Assembly (NCBI RefSeq): GCF_036226885.1 | Contig: NZ_CP109027.1 | Location: 8,122,001 to 8,186,000 of the forward strand | Direction of reading: 5' to 3' | Length of the DNA stretch: 64,000 bases | From: Streptomyces sp. NBC_00663 | Lineage (GTDB): Bacteria; Actinomycetota; Actinomycetes; Streptomycetales; Streptomycetaceae | Shown: one piece after another, positions 31,605 to 40,228 of the stretch | Position numbering within the stretch: position 1 is the first letter of the stretch | How the letters are laid out: each line of letters opens with the position of its first letter | Made by a program: the position numbers and the translations under genes | The notes under the pieces: generated by a model | What the model saw: the letters and a program-made list of their open reading frames with translations, nothing else | Databases searched by the model: none | What the model was told of the DNA's origin: nothing

Positions 31605-31732
31605 GCCGACAAGCCTAGGGGCAAGCACTGACACTGCGCTACCGAACGGCTACGCACAACGTATGTGATTGGTCACGGAGTTCACTGGGCGAACATGTTG
31701 GTTTTCGCCCTTGGATGCTGTGCGGCTTTCCG

Positions 31733-32608
31733 TCAGCCCGCCGACTCCGCCGCGTGGGGGCTGAGCGCGCCCATCGACACGAGCACGATGATGAGGATGC
31801 CGAGCGCGATGCGGTACCAGACGAACGGCATGAAGCTCTTGGTCGAGATGAACTTCATGAACCAGGCGATGACCGCGTATCCGACCGCGAACGCGATGAT
31901 CGTCGCGAAGATCGTGGGTCCCCAGTCCACATGGCCGGTCTCCAGCGCGTCCTTGGTCTCGAAGAGGCCGGACGCCAGCACCGCGGGGATGGCAAGGAGG
32001 AAGGAGTATCGGGCCGCGGCCTCGCGCTTGTACCCCATGAAGAGGCCGCCGCTGATGGTGGCGCCGGAGCGGGAGACGCCCGGGATGAGGGCGCAGGCCT
32101 GGCAGAGGCCGAAGATCAGGCCGTCCCGTACGCCCAGGTCCTCAAGGGACTTGCGCTGCGTCGGCGCCCGGTGCTTGCCCCCGCTCTCGTCGCGGGCGGC
32201 CATGCGGTCGGCGATGCCGATCACGATGCCGACGACGATGAGCATCGTCGCGGTGATCCGCAGATCGCGGAAGGGGCCCTCGATCTGGTCCTTGAGGGTG
32301 ATGCCGAGCACGCCGATCGGGATCGACCCGACGATCACCAGCCAGCCCATCTGGGCGTCGTGGTCGCGGCGCAGCGCCTTGTTCGTCAGCGACCGGAACC
32401 AGGCCGAGATGATCCGCCCGATGTCCTTGCGGAAGTAGATCAGCACGGCGGCCTCGGTGCCGATCTGGGTGATCGCCGTGAAGGCCGCTCCCGGGTCCTT
32501 CCACTCCGCGAAGGCCGCGGTCAGTCGCAGATGCGCGCTGGAGGAGACGGGCAGGAACTCGGTGAGTCCCTGGACGAGTCCGAGGACGAGGGATTCAAAC
32601 CAAGACAT
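31733..32608 (-). CDS. uppP: Undecaprenyl-diphosphatase
   Basis: A 291-residue integral membrane enzyme (BacA/UppP) that dephosphorylates undecaprenyl pyrophosphate to recycle the lipid carrier of cell-wall synthesis. It begins MSWFESLVLGLVQGLTEFLPVSSSAHL, containing the glutamate-rich motif 1 and the SSSAH segment, and has the second catalytic motif PGVSRSGATISGG. Eight membrane helices are predictable. The start ATG 32608 is at the usual family position. It is a single gene; a divergent sugar-type operon starts about 300 bp away. Overexpression of relatives gives bacitracin tolerance. Confidence 0.92.
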   Translation of the reverse strand: MSWFESLVLGLVQGLTEFLPVSSSAHLRLTAAFAEWKDPGAAFTAITQIGTEAAVLIYFRKDIGRIISAWFRSLTNKALRRDHDAQMGWLVIVGSIPIGVLGITLKDQIEGPFRDLRITATMLIVVGIVIGIADRMAARDESGGKHRAPTQRKSLEDLGVRDGLIFGLCQACALIPGVSRSGATISGGLFMGYKREAAARYSFLLAIPAVLASGLFETKDALETGHVDWGPTIFATIIAFAVGYAVIAWFMKFISTKSFMPFVWYRIALGILIIVLVSMGALSPHAAESAG

Positions 32609-32790
32609 GAAGGTACGGAGTCCAAGCGCTGATCGTGGGAGGAGCGACGGGCACACCGAGCCGTCGGGTCGCGGTGATCGAGGGTGCGGAGGGAAGCCTA
32701 GCGTCCGGTGCTGACATGCCCGGCACAGGGGCTTCGTGGGGGACCGGTGACCAGGGGGTGAGAAGAGCCCGTGAGCTGGGCTACGACCTG

Positions 32791-32842
32791 TTGACCGGTC
32801 ATAGTGTCGCCGCTTAGGTTGCTGCGGAGAGAAAGCGCTTGC
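32791..32842 (+). promoter_or_regulatory. Promoter with LacI-like operator for the Gfo/Idh-PmoA-cupin operon
   Basis: TTGACC (32791-32796), an 18-bp spacer and TAGGTT (32815-32820) make a good promoter. The palindromic GAAAGCGCTTGC (32831-32842, core AAGCGCTT) begins 10 bp after the -10 box, where a repressor would block transcription. GAAAGCGCTTTC is the classic operator type of LacI-family regulators. No LacI gene is in the window. Confidence 0.65.
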
Positions 32843-32902
32843 TGGACCGGTGGCAGGCGTCGGCGCTGTCTGCCGTTCGTTCGAGGAGTGCTGATCACGC
32901 CC

Positions 32903-34099
32903 ATGTCCCCCCTCACTCCCTTGGACGGTCGCCGCATCCGGGCGGCCGTCATCGGCACCGGCGCCATCGCGCGCGGCTCCCATCTGCCCGCGCTGGCCGA
33001 GCTCGCCGCCGAGGGCGAGACCGAGGTGGTCGCCGCGGTGGACATCGACGCCGCCGCCGTCGAGGCGTTCTGTGCGGCGGGCGGGGTCCCGCACGCCTAC
33101 ACCGACCTCGACCGCATGCTGCGCGAACAGCGGCCCGACCTGGTCACCATCTGCACCCCGCCCACCCTGCACCGCGACCAGAGCATCGCCGCACTGCGCG
33201 CCGGGGCCTGGGTCTGGTGCGAGAAGCCGCCTGTGCCGACGCTGGCCGACTACGCCGCGGTGGAGGCGGAGGAGGGCGTGGAGAGCGGTCCGTACTCCTC
33301 CATCGTCTTCCAGCACCGCTTCGGTTCAGGGACCCGACATGTGCGCCGGCTGCTCGCCGAGCGGGCTCTCGGCCGGCCGCTGGTCGTCCACTGCCAGACC
33401 ACCTGGCACCGCGACACCGCCTACTACTCCGTGCCCTGGCGGGGCCGCTGGGCGACCGAGGGCGGCGGCCCGGCCATGGGCCACGGCATCCACCAGATGG
33501 ACCTCATGCTGGATCTGCTGGGCCCGTGGAGCGAGGTCCGCGCCATGGCCGGTCGGCTGGTGCACGACGTGGAGACCGAGGACGTCTCCACCGCCCTGGT
33601 CCGTTTCGAGAACGGCGCCATGGCGACGGTCGTGAACAGCGTCCTGAGCCCCGATGAGGTCAGCCGCATCCGCATCGACTGCGAGCGCGCGACCGTCGAA
33701 CTCACCCATCTGTACGGCCACTCCAACGCGAACTGGCACATCACCCCGGCCGCGGACGTGTCGGCCGACGAGGCCGACGCCTGGCGGGACTTCGGCGCGG
33801 ACGTGCCCAGCTCGCACCTGGAGCAGCTGCGCGAACTCGTCGCCAGTATGCGGGCCGGCGAACGTCCGCGCGGCAGCGGCGCCGACGGGCGCACCAGCCT
33901 CGAACTGATCGCCGCGCTCTACAAGTCGGCGTTCACGGACGCCACGGTGAAGGCCGGCGAGATCGGCCCGGGCGACCCGTACTACACGGCCATGCACGGC
34001 GACGCCCCCGGCTGGGCTCCGGCCGCCACGCCCGCCGAGGCGGCCATATCCGCCGTATCCTCCGTAAATGTCGCGCCCGGTGAGGAGGTGCCCGCATGA
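32903..34099 (+). CDS. Gfo/Idh/MocA family oxidoreductase
   Basis: A 398-residue NAD-dependent dehydrogenase. The N-terminal Rossmann fold carries AAVIGTGAIARGSHLPAL and CEKPPVPTLADYAAVE (EKP active-site motif). The C-terminal domain carries the QHRFGSGTRHVRRLL segment and GGGPAMGHGIHQMDLMLDLLG, with the His often found in catalysis. It is first in an overlapping three-gene operon (ATGA with the PmoA-family gene) behind a LacI-like operator, so oxidation of a sugar or sugar derivative is likely. ATG 32903 is preferred; a GTG at 32888 is immediately next to the GGAG. Confidence 0.85.
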   Translation: MSPLTPLDGRRIRAAVIGTGAIARGSHLPALAELAAEGETEVVAAVDIDAAAVEAFCAAGGVPHAYTDLDRMLREQRPDLVTICTPPTLHRDQSIAALRAGAWVWCEKPPVPTLADYAAVEAEEGVESGPYSSIVFQHRFGSGTRHVRRLLAERALGRPLVVHCQTTWHRDTAYYSVPWRGRWATEGGGPAMGHGIHQMDLMLDLLGPWSEVRAMAGRLVHDVETEDVSTALVRFENGAMATVVNSVLSPDEVSRIRIDCERATVELTHLYGHSNANWHITPAADVSADEADAWRDFGADVPSSHLEQLRELVASMRAGERPRGSGADGRTSLELIAALYKSAFTDATVKAGEIGPGDPYYTAMHGDAPGWAPAATPAEAAISAVSSVNVAPGEEVPA

Positions 34100-35022
34100 G
34101 CGCACTGCGCATCGTCCACGCGCACGGCGACCGCGTCACCGTGACCGACCCGGTCACCGGCGTCGAGCTGCTCGCGTACGTGTACCGGCCGGAGGCGGCG
34201 TGGGAGGCCCCCAAGCCGTACATCCACCCGCTGCGGACCCTGGCCGGCGACGTCGTCACCGACTACCGGCCCAACGACCACCGCTGGCACAAGGGCCTGT
34301 CCCTGACCGCCTCGCACGTGTCGGGTGCCAACCTGTGGGGCGGCAACTCCTATGTGCACGGCGAGGGCTACCTCGAACTCCCCGAGCGCGTCGGCTCCAT
34401 GGCCCACGTCGCCTTCGACGAGGTCGCCGCGCACGACGACCGGGTCGTCATCGCCGAGCGTCTCACCTGGCACCCGTACAGCGGCGAGCTCTGGGCCGAC
34501 GAGGAACGCCGGATCGAGATCCACGACGTCGACCAGGAGTCCCGCTCCTGGGCGCTGACCTGGACGAGCGCCATCACCAACCGGCGTGACGAGCCCCTGC
34601 TCTTCGGCAGTCCGACCACCGCCGGACGCGAACTCGCCGGATACACCGGTCTGTTCTGGCGCGGCCCGCGCGCCTTCCGGGACGGCCGGATCACGGCCCC
34701 GGACGCCGAGGGCCCGGACCTGCTCGGCGCCCAGGCGCCCTGGCTGGCCTTCTCCGGCGAGCACGACGGCGCGGACGGCCACGCCACCCTCGTCTTCGAG
34801 CACGCCCCCGAGAACGACCACCTCGGCACCCAAGGCGCCCACCCGGCCCACTGGTTCGTCCGCAACGAGCCGTGGGCCGGTGTCGCGCCCTCCTGGGCCT
34901 TCTACGACGAGTTCGCACTCGCCCCCGGCGACACCTTCACCCGCCGCTACCGTGTCCTCGTCGCCGACGGCGCCTGGGAGCGGGGGGAGATCGCCAAGTA
35001 CCTGGACACCCATCCGTGGTGA
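34096..35022 (+). CDS. PmoA family protein (DUF6807)
   Basis: A 308-residue protein of the family annotated PmoA (misleadingly, after methane monooxygenase). Recognisable pieces are KPYIHPLRTLAGDVVTDYRPNDHRWHKGLSL, with the conserved DHxWHKG, then LWGGNSYVHGEGYLEL and VLFGSPTTAGRELAGYTGLFWRG-like segments. It is soluble and not related to membrane-bound methane monooxygenase. It overlaps both neighbours by 4 bp (ATGA, GTGA). In sugar-catabolic operons it accompanies Gfo/Idh dehydrogenases, as here, and may be a carbohydrate-processing or epimerase-like enzyme. Confidence 0.8.
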   Translation: MSALRIVHAHGDRVTVTDPVTGVELLAYVYRPEAAWEAPKPYIHPLRTLAGDVVTDYRPNDHRWHKGLSLTASHVSGANLWGGNSYVHGEGYLELPERVGSMAHVAFDEVAAHDDRVVIAERLTWHPYSGELWADEERRIEIHDVDQESRSWALTWTSAITNRRDEPLLFGSPTTAGRELAGYTGLFWRGPRAFRDGRITAPDAEGPDLLGAQAPWLAFSGEHDGADGHATLVFEHAPENDHLGTQGAHPAHWFVRNEPWAGVAPSWAFYDEFALAPGDTFTRRYRVLVADGAWERGEIAKYLDTHPW

Positions 35023-35732
35023 CCGGGGCGACCTCCTACGAAGGGCTCCCCGGCGGGGTCGCCGTCTCGCACCTGTGCGTGTACGACTGGCCCGCCGCCG
35101 ACGGCCGGCGCGGCGGAACTCCCCATCTGCACCTGACCTGTTCGGAGGCGTACGTCGTCACCGGCGGCCGGGGTGCCGTGCAGACCCTCACGACGGCCGG
35201 GTACGAGGTCACGCCCCTCGTACCCGGCACGGTCGCCCGGTTCACCCCGGGCACCGTTCACCGGCTGGTCAACGAGGGCGAGCTGCGGATCACCGTCCTC
35301 ATGCAGAACAGCGGACTGCCGGAGGCGGGGGACGCGGTGCTGACCCTGCCTCCGGAGTATCTGACCGACCCAAAGACGTACGCCGCCGCGACCACGATCC
35401 CGGCGGACGCGCCCGAGGCGGAACGGGAGCGGATCGCCCGGGCCCGGCGCGACCTCGCCCTGGAGGGGTACCGGCTGCTGCGGGAGTCTCCCGAGGGGCT
35501 GGCCGACTTCCATCGGGCCGCCGCCGCACTCGTACGGCCCCGGCTCGCCGAGTGGCGGGAGCGCTGGAAGGCCGGTGCGGCCGCTGCCGCCGCGGCGACG
35601 GGGGAGCAGCTGGACCGTCTCGAACGGGGCGACCTCTCCCACCTCGCCGACGCCGTCGTACGGTCGGAACAGCCGTCGGAGCACGGGAAGTTCGGGATGT
35701 GCGGGCGTCTGGACGTCTACCGGGTCGGCTGA
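35019..35732 (+). CDS. Cupin domain protein
   Basis: A 237-residue protein. The N-terminal half is a cupin barrel: GGTPHLHLTCSEAYVVTGGRGAVQTL contains the HxH...E metal ligands of motif 1, and GTVARFTPGTVHRLVNEGELRI contains the motif 2 His. The C-terminal half is helical (about residues 130-237, with RARRDLALEGYRLLRE and FHRAAAALVRPRLAEWRERWK). It is last in the dehydrogenase-PmoA-cupin operon, coupled by a GTGA overlap. It is a likely metal-dependent isomerase or dioxygenase, or a sugar-binding protein, in the same pathway. Confidence 0.82.
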   Translation: MTGATSYEGLPGGVAVSHLCVYDWPAADGRRGGTPHLHLTCSEAYVVTGGRGAVQTLTTAGYEVTPLVPGTVARFTPGTVHRLVNEGELRITVLMQNSGLPEAGDAVLTLPPEYLTDPKTYAAATTIPADAPEAERERIARARRDLALEGYRLLRESPEGLADFHRAAAALVRPRLAEWRERWKAGAAAAAAATGEQLDRLERGDLSHLADAVVRSEQPSEHGKFGMCGRLDVYRVG

Positions 35733-35784
35733 GCCACCCGCCGGTCGGCGGGACAGCGGCGGCCCTCGCGCCTAGCCTGGATGC

Positions 35785-36573
35785 ATGGCCACGGTGCAGG
35801 TGGGTGGCGTGGAGATCGCCTATGACCGCGTCGGTCAGGGACCGCCGCTGGTCCTTGTCCACGGCGGGGGCTACAGCGCCCGGATGTGGCGGCCGCAGCT
35901 CTACGCGCTGGCCGACGAGTTCACGGTCGTGGCGTGGGACGAGCCGGGTGCCGGACGTTCCTCCGACCCGCCGCCCGGTTTCACGCTCACGGACTACGCC
36001 CGCTGCCTCGCCGCCGTGATCGAGGACGTGGCGCTCGGCCCGGCCCGTGTCCTCGGCCTCTCGTGGGGCGGGACGGTCGTGCTGGAGCTGTACCGGCACC
36101 ACCCCGAGCTGGTCTCGGCCCTGCTGCTGGTCGACACCTACGCCGGGTGGAAGGGTTCCTTGCCGCCCGAGGAGGTGGCGGCCCGGGTCGAGGGCGCGCG
36201 GCGGATGCTGGCGGCGCCGCGGGAGGAGTTCGATCCGACGCTGCCGGGCCTGTTCGCCGGGGAGCCGCCCGCGGAGTTCGTGCCGCTGCTCGACGCGATG
36301 GCGCGGGACGTGCGCCCGGAGAGCATGGGGGCGCAGCTGCTCATGATGGCCGAGGCGGACGAGCGTGACCTGTTGCCCCGGATCGCCGTGCCGACCCTGC
36401 TGGTGTGGGGCGAGCTGGACGCACGGTCACCTCTGGACGTCGCCCGCGCCTTCGAGGAGGCGATCCCGGACGCCGAACTGGTGCTGATTCCCGGCGCAGG
36501 ACATGTCAGCAACCTGGAGGCGCCGGAACGCTTCAACCAGGCCGTCCGCGCGTTCTGCCGGGCGCACCGCTGA
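35785..36573 (+). CDS. Alpha/beta fold hydrolase
   Basis: A 262-residue hydrolase with HGGGYSARMW (oxyanion region), the nucleophile elbow GLSWGGTVVLE (Ser about residue 94), an acidic residue in WGELDARSPLDVA, and the catalytic His in PGAGHVSNLEAPERF. This is a complete catalytic triad of the esterase/haloalkane dehalogenase-like superfamily. It starts 52 bp after the cupin gene and could be a late member of that operon or independent. The substrate is not predictable. Confidence 0.85.
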   Translation: MATVQVGGVEIAYDRVGQGPPLVLVHGGGYSARMWRPQLYALADEFTVVAWDEPGAGRSSDPPPGFTLTDYARCLAAVIEDVALGPARVLGLSWGGTVVLELYRHHPELVSALLLVDTYAGWKGSLPPEEVAARVEGARRMLAAPREEFDPTLPGLFAGEPPAEFVPLLDAMARDVRPESMGAQLLMMAEADERDLLPRIAVPTLLVWGELDARSPLDVARAFEEAIPDAELVLIPGAGHVSNLEAPERFNQAVRAFCRAHR

Positions 36574-36585
36574 GCGGGGACGCCC

Positions 36586-37056
36586 TTACGCCGCCGTCGG
36601 TCCTGTCACGGTCCAGCCCGGAATCTGCGGGTGGGCGCTCAGGTCCTCGTGGCGCACGGCCGCGCCGCAGGCCTGGCAGGTGACGACCGGGAGCAGTTCG
36701 TCGCCGCAGGAGTGCTCGACGACCATGGGCCGGTCGTCGTCCTGGCGCAGATGCCGGTCGCCCCAGGCCATGAGGGTCATGAGGACCGGCTCCAGCTCCA
36801 GGCCCGCCGCTGTGGGCCGGTACTCGAAGCGCTGCGGTCGCTCGCTGTAGGCGCGCTTCGTCAGGATCCCGGCGTCGACGAGCCGGCGCAGCCGCGTGGC
36901 GAGGATGTCGCGCGGGGCGCCGATGTTGCGCACCAGCTGGTCGAAGCGGCCGTTGCCGAGGCAGACCTCGCGCAGGACGAGCAGGGAGTACTTCTCGCCG
37001 ACGAGCGCCAGGGTGTCGGCGATGGAACAGGGGCGCGGGTCTTTGGGGGCGGCCAT
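36586..37056 (-). CDS. HxlR family transcriptional regulator
   Basis: A 156-residue winged-helix regulator. The HxlR core is CSIADTLALVGEKYSLLVLREVCLGNGRFDQLVRNIGAPRDILATRLRRLVDAGIL, and the C-terminal part adds two Cys pairs (HSCGD, VTCQACG) that may bind zinc. It diverges from the thiolase gene, with matching AT-rich motifs between them, so it probably controls both. HxlR proteins respond to aldehydes, redox state or DNA-modifying compounds; the signal here is unknown. ATG 37056 is chosen because the upstream in-frame sequence crosses the operator-like region. Confidence 0.85.
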   Translation of the reverse strand: MAAPKDPRPCSIADTLALVGEKYSLLVLREVCLGNGRFDQLVRNIGAPRDILATRLRRLVDAGILTKRAYSERPQRFEYRPTAAGLELEPVLMTLMAWGDRHLRQDDDRPMVVEHSCGDELLPVVTCQACGAAVRHEDLSAHPQIPGWTVTGPTAA

Positions 37057-37085
37057 GGGACCGATTCTATGGGGCTTCCAGGAGA

Positions 37086-37131
37086 GGGTTTGATTTTCCA
37101 ACCCACAGGGATATGGTGAGTTTGGATTTCC
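37086..37131. promoter_or_regulatory. Candidate HxlR operator pair
   Basis: GTTTGATTTTCC (37088-37099) and GTTTGGATTTCC (37120-37131) agree at 10 of 12 positions and lie 32 bp apart, three helical turns. The first is embedded in GGGTT...AACCC (37086-37090, 37100-37104). This AT-rich block between the divergent HxlR and thiolase genes is the obvious regulator target. Confidence 0.6.
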
Positions 37132-37176
37132 TACTGACCGGTAATGACTCATGTTTCCAGGCTGGAGGCCGTATCC

Positions 37177-38346
37177 ATGCGTGACGCCGTGATCGTCGAA
37201 GCCGCACGCACTCCCCTAGGCAAGGGCAAGCCGAACGGCTCCCTCGCACACGTCCACCCCGTCGAGCTCCTCGCCCACACCCTGCGCACCCTCGTCGAGC
37301 GCTCCGGCGTCGACCCGGCGCTGATCGACGACGTCATCGGCGGCACCGTCGACCAGGTCGGCGAGCAGGCCATGAACACCACCCGGTACGCCGTCCTCTC
37401 GGCGGGCTTCCCGGAGACCGTCCCGGCGACCACCGTGGACCGCCAGTGCGGCTCCTCCCAGCAGGCCGTGCACTTCGCCGCGCAGGGCGTCATGTCGGGC
37501 GCCTACGACCTCGTCGTGGCCTGTGGCGTGGAGTCGATGAGCCGGGTGCCGATGTGGTCCAACGTGCCGCCCGGCAAGGACCCCTTCGGCCCCGGCGTCG
37601 CCGAGCGCTACCAGGAGGGCCTCGTCCCACAGGGCGTCAGCGCCGAGCTCATCGCGGCCAAGTGGTCCATCACCCGGGACCAGATGGACGCCTTCGCGGT
37701 GTCCTCGCACCACAAGGCGGCCGAGGCATGGACCGCGGGCCTCTTCGACGCCGAGGTGGCCCCTCTGGAGGGCGTCGCGCGCGACGAGTGCGTACGGCCG
37801 TCCAGCACGGCCGAGATCCTCGCAGGCCTCAAGCCCGCCTACTACGACCCGGCCTTCGCCGAGCGCTTCCCGCAGATCGACTGGAACGTCACGGCGGGCA
37901 ACGCGAGCCCGGTCAACGACGGCGCGTCGGCTGTGTTGATCACGTCCAGCGAGACGGCTGCGCGTCTTGGGCTGCGGCCGTTGGCGCGGCTGCACAGCTT
38001 CGCCGTGACCGGGTCGGATCCGCTGCTGATGCTCACCGGCGTCATCCCGGCCACGGAGAAGGTGCTGCGCAGGGCTTCACTCTCGCTCGCCGACATCGAC
38101 CTGTTCGAGGTCAACGAGGCGTTCTCCAGTGTGGTGCTGGCGTGGCAGCAGGAGACCGGGGCGGACTTGGCCAAGGTCAATGTGCACGGGGGTGCGATCG
38201 CGCTCGGGCATCCGTTGGGGGCGAGTGGGACACGGCTGACGACGACGTTGGTGCATGCGATGCGGGAGCGGGGCGCTCGCTATGCGTTGCAGACCATGTG
38301 TGAGGCGGGTGGGCTCGCCAACGCCATGGTGCTCGAGGCTGTCTGA
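37177..38346 (+). CDS. Thiolase family protein (acetyl-CoA C-acyltransferase)
   Basis: A 389-residue thiolase. The acyl-accepting Cys is in TVDRQCGSSQQAVHFAAQG (about residue 89), and the NEAFSSVV and HGGAIALGHPLGASGTRL motifs are intact. The second catalytic Cys is in the TMCEAGGLANAMVLE tail, where the common CxGGG is CEAGG. It condenses or cleaves 3-ketoacyl-CoA. ATG 37177 has GGAGG 8 bp upstream, and upstream codons are excluded. It is divergent from, and probably regulated by, the HxlR gene. No dehydrogenase or hydratase of beta-oxidation adjoins it. Confidence 0.88.
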   Translation: MRDAVIVEAARTPLGKGKPNGSLAHVHPVELLAHTLRTLVERSGVDPALIDDVIGGTVDQVGEQAMNTTRYAVLSAGFPETVPATTVDRQCGSSQQAVHFAAQGVMSGAYDLVVACGVESMSRVPMWSNVPPGKDPFGPGVAERYQEGLVPQGVSAELIAAKWSITRDQMDAFAVSSHHKAAEAWTAGLFDAEVAPLEGVARDECVRPSSTAEILAGLKPAYYDPAFAERFPQIDWNVTAGNASPVNDGASAVLITSSETAARLGLRPLARLHSFAVTGSDPLLMLTGVIPATEKVLRRASLSLADIDLFEVNEAFSSVVLAWQQETGADLAKVNVHGGAIALGHPLGASGTRLTTTLVHAMRERGARYALQTMCEAGGLANAMVLEAV

Positions 38347-38369
38347 GCGGGTGCGGGCGGGTGGGGGCC

Positions 38370-38400
38370 GGTCGCGCGGTTCCCCGCGCCCCTCAGGGCG
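38370..38400. repeat. Dispersed intergenic hairpin repeat, copy 1
   Basis: GGTCGCGCGGTTCCCCGCGC followed by CCCTCAGGGCG. GCGCGG (38374-38379) pairs perfectly with CCGCGC (38384-38389) around TTCC. This is a repeat I recognise from intergenic regions throughout Streptomyces genomes. A second copy is at 41441. Confidence 0.8.
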
Positions 38401-38418
38401 TTCACCCGCCCCGCGTTC

Positions 38419-39201
38419 TCAGCGGCTCCGCAGGTGATGCCTTTTCCGCCACGCCACCACCGCCCCCACCAGCGCCGGAACCGCGATCGCCGCCATCGCG
38501 ATCAGGAAGGCCGGGGACGTCGGCGTCGAAGCGCGCGCGCCTGCCACCACGTACGCGGCGGTGTTCGGGATCGAGCCGAGTGCCGTCGCCAGCAGGAACG
38601 GGACGTAGCCCATGCGCGAGACGGCGGCGCAGTAGTTCGCGGCGGCGAAGGGCACCCCGGGGAACAGGCGCACCGCCAGCATCGAGCGGAAGCCGTGCCG
38701 GCTCAACTGACCGTCGGCGGCCTTCAGCCAGCGGCCCCGCAGCAGCGGACGCAGGGCGTCCTGGCCGAGGATCCGGCCGAGGGTGAAGGAGATACCGGCC
38801 CCGAGCACCGTGCCCCCAAGGGCGGCGCCCAGCCCCAGTTGTGTGCCGAAGAGCGCACCCGCTGCGAGGTTCAGCAGCGGGCGCGGTACGAATGCCACCG
38901 TGCACAGGCCGTACGCCGCCGCGAAGACCAGGGCCGCCGCGGCTCCGCCGAGCTGCGGTGGCCAGCCGTCCGCCAGCAGCCGCTGTGGCTCGAACAGCAG
39001 CACGGTCGCCCCCGCACCCACGAGCAGGGCGACCAGCAGGGACAGCCGTGACCAGGGCGAGAGCAGCACTCTCGTGCAGCGGGCGGCGAGGCCCACCGGG
39101 ACGGGCACGGCGACGGCGGGAGCGGTGAGCGCGAGTTCCGTGGCGGCGGCCGGGGGACGGGCCGTGGCGGTGCCCCCAGAGCGGGTGGTGGCATCGAGCA
39201 T
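38419..39201 (-). CDS. TVP38/TMEM64 family (DedA-like) membrane protein
   Basis: A 260-residue protein with five to six membrane helices and the VTT/DedA core: FVPRPLLNLAAGALFG, a Gly-rich re-entrant segment GTVLGAGISFTLGRILG, then RLFPGVPFAAANYCAAVSRMGYVPFLLATALGSIP. These elements are shared with lipid scramblases of the TMEM41B/VMP1/DedA superfamily. The N-terminal 40 residues are Ala/Pro-rich and variable. Undecaprenyl-phosphate or phospholipid flipping is the likely role. Transcription runs toward the hairpin repeat that separates it from the thiolase. Confidence 0.82.
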   Translation of the reverse strand: MLDATTRSGGTATARPPAAATELALTAPAVAVPVPVGLAARCTRVLLSPWSRLSLLVALLVGAGATVLLFEPQRLLADGWPPQLGGAAAALVFAAAYGLCTVAFVPRPLLNLAAGALFGTQLGLGAALGGTVLGAGISFTLGRILGQDALRPLLRGRWLKAADGQLSRHGFRSMLAVRLFPGVPFAAANYCAAVSRMGYVPFLLATALGSIPNTAAYVVAGARASTPTSPAFLIAMAAIAVPALVGAVVAWRKRHHLRSR

Positions 39202-39250
39202 CCGGTGACACTAACCGACCGATGTGTGTGATCGCCGTATGGTTCGTCTC

Positions 39251-39973
39251 ATGAGCGTCACAGGTGTGGGATCTCCCTCACTGCCGCGCAGCCCTCTCGC
39301 CGACACCGTGCTGGAGCGGCTCACGGCCATGTACGGCGCCGCGGCCGACCCCGCGCGGGCCGAGCCCATGCGCGCGTACATGAAGGGCGTCGCCCCCTTC
39401 CTCGGCCTCACCACCCCCGTGCGCCGGGCCCTGTCCCGCACCGTCGTGGAGGGCACGCCACGCCCCGACGAGGCCGACTGCACGGCCATCGCGCTGCGCT
39501 GCTGGCGGCTGCCCGAGCGCGAGTACCAGTACTTCGCCGTCGACTATCTGCGCCGCCACGCGCGCGTGCTCTCGTCCGGCTTCCTGCCGGTGACCCGGCA
39601 CCTGGTCTCCACCGTGCCCTGGTGGGACACCGTGGACCTGCTGGCCGCGCACGTCGTCGGCACCCTCGTCGCGGCCGACCCGGCGCTCAGGGCGGACATG
39701 GACGCCTGGATCGTGGACGACGACCTGTGGATCGCCCGCACCGCGCTGCTCCACCAGCTCCGCTTCAAGGAACGCACCGACACCAACCGCCTCTTCACCT
39801 ACTGCCTGCACCAGTCCGGACACCCCGAATTCTTCATCCGCAAGGCGATCGGCTGGGCGCTGCGCGAGTACGCCAAGACCGACCCGGAGGCCGTACGGAG
39901 CTTCCTCGCGCGCGAGGAGGGCCGCTTCGCGCCGCTGTCGGTGCGGGAGGCGCTGAAGAACATCGGGGCGTGA
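39251..39973 (+). CDS. DNA alkylation repair protein (AlkD-like HEAT-repeat glycosylase)
   Basis: A 240-residue all-helical protein with AlkD-family motifs: MRAYMKGVAPFLGLTTPVRR, YFAVDYLRR, VSTVPWWDTVDLLA, LWIARTALLHQL and EFFIRKAIGWALREYAKTDPEAV. AlkD removes 3-methyl- and 7-methylguanine and bulky adducts without base flipping; the conserved WWDTVD and IRKAIGW elements carry the catalytic Trp/Asp contacts. ATG 39251 is the best start, with ATG 39239 as the alternative. It is transcribed alone. It may relate to alkylating antibiotics, but no such cluster is visible. Confidence 0.85.
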   Translation: MSVTGVGSPSLPRSPLADTVLERLTAMYGAAADPARAEPMRAYMKGVAPFLGLTTPVRRALSRTVVEGTPRPDEADCTAIALRCWRLPEREYQYFAVDYLRRHARVLSSGFLPVTRHLVSTVPWWDTVDLLAAHVVGTLVAADPALRADMDAWIVDDDLWIARTALLHQLRFKERTDTNRLFTYCLHQSGHPEFFIRKAIGWALREYAKTDPEAVRSFLAREEGRFAPLSVREALKNIGA

Positions 39974-40032
39974 ACCTCCCCGCCCTGAAAAATCGTTCGA
40001 CGTCGGGCAAACCGTCGGCAATGATCGGCACC

Positions 40033-40134
40033 ATGTTCCGGCACGCCTTCGTCCTCGCAGCATCCGCAGTCGCGGATGCGCCGAAGGCTGCCGTCGAGAT
40101 CTTCCTGGCCGCCGTCGACGGCGCCCGAAGCTGA
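40033..40134 (+). CDS. Possible 33-residue ORF upstream of tuf3
   Basis: MFRHAFVLAASAVADAPKAA is followed by VEIFLAAVDGARS and a stop. About 26 of 33 codons end in G or C, in keeping with coding use, and the product would be one amphipathic or membrane-leaning helix. No ribosome site is evident, and the region may simply be the tuf3 5' leader. It starts 60 bp after the AlkD stop and ends 94 bp before tuf3. Confidence 0.3.
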   Translation: MFRHAFVLAASAVADAPKAAVEIFLAAVDGARS

Positions 40135-40228
40135 CCCTCTCCGGATCGTCCGGCGGACCCCGCAGGGGGAGGGTCGGCGAGTCCCCGGGGTCCCCACTCT
40201 CACCACGAAGAGGCTTCGAGGAATCGCC

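Noticed and set aside
34096..35022. Methane monooxygenase subunit
   Set aside because: The family name PmoA is misleading; the protein is soluble, lacks membrane helices and sits in a sugar-type operon.
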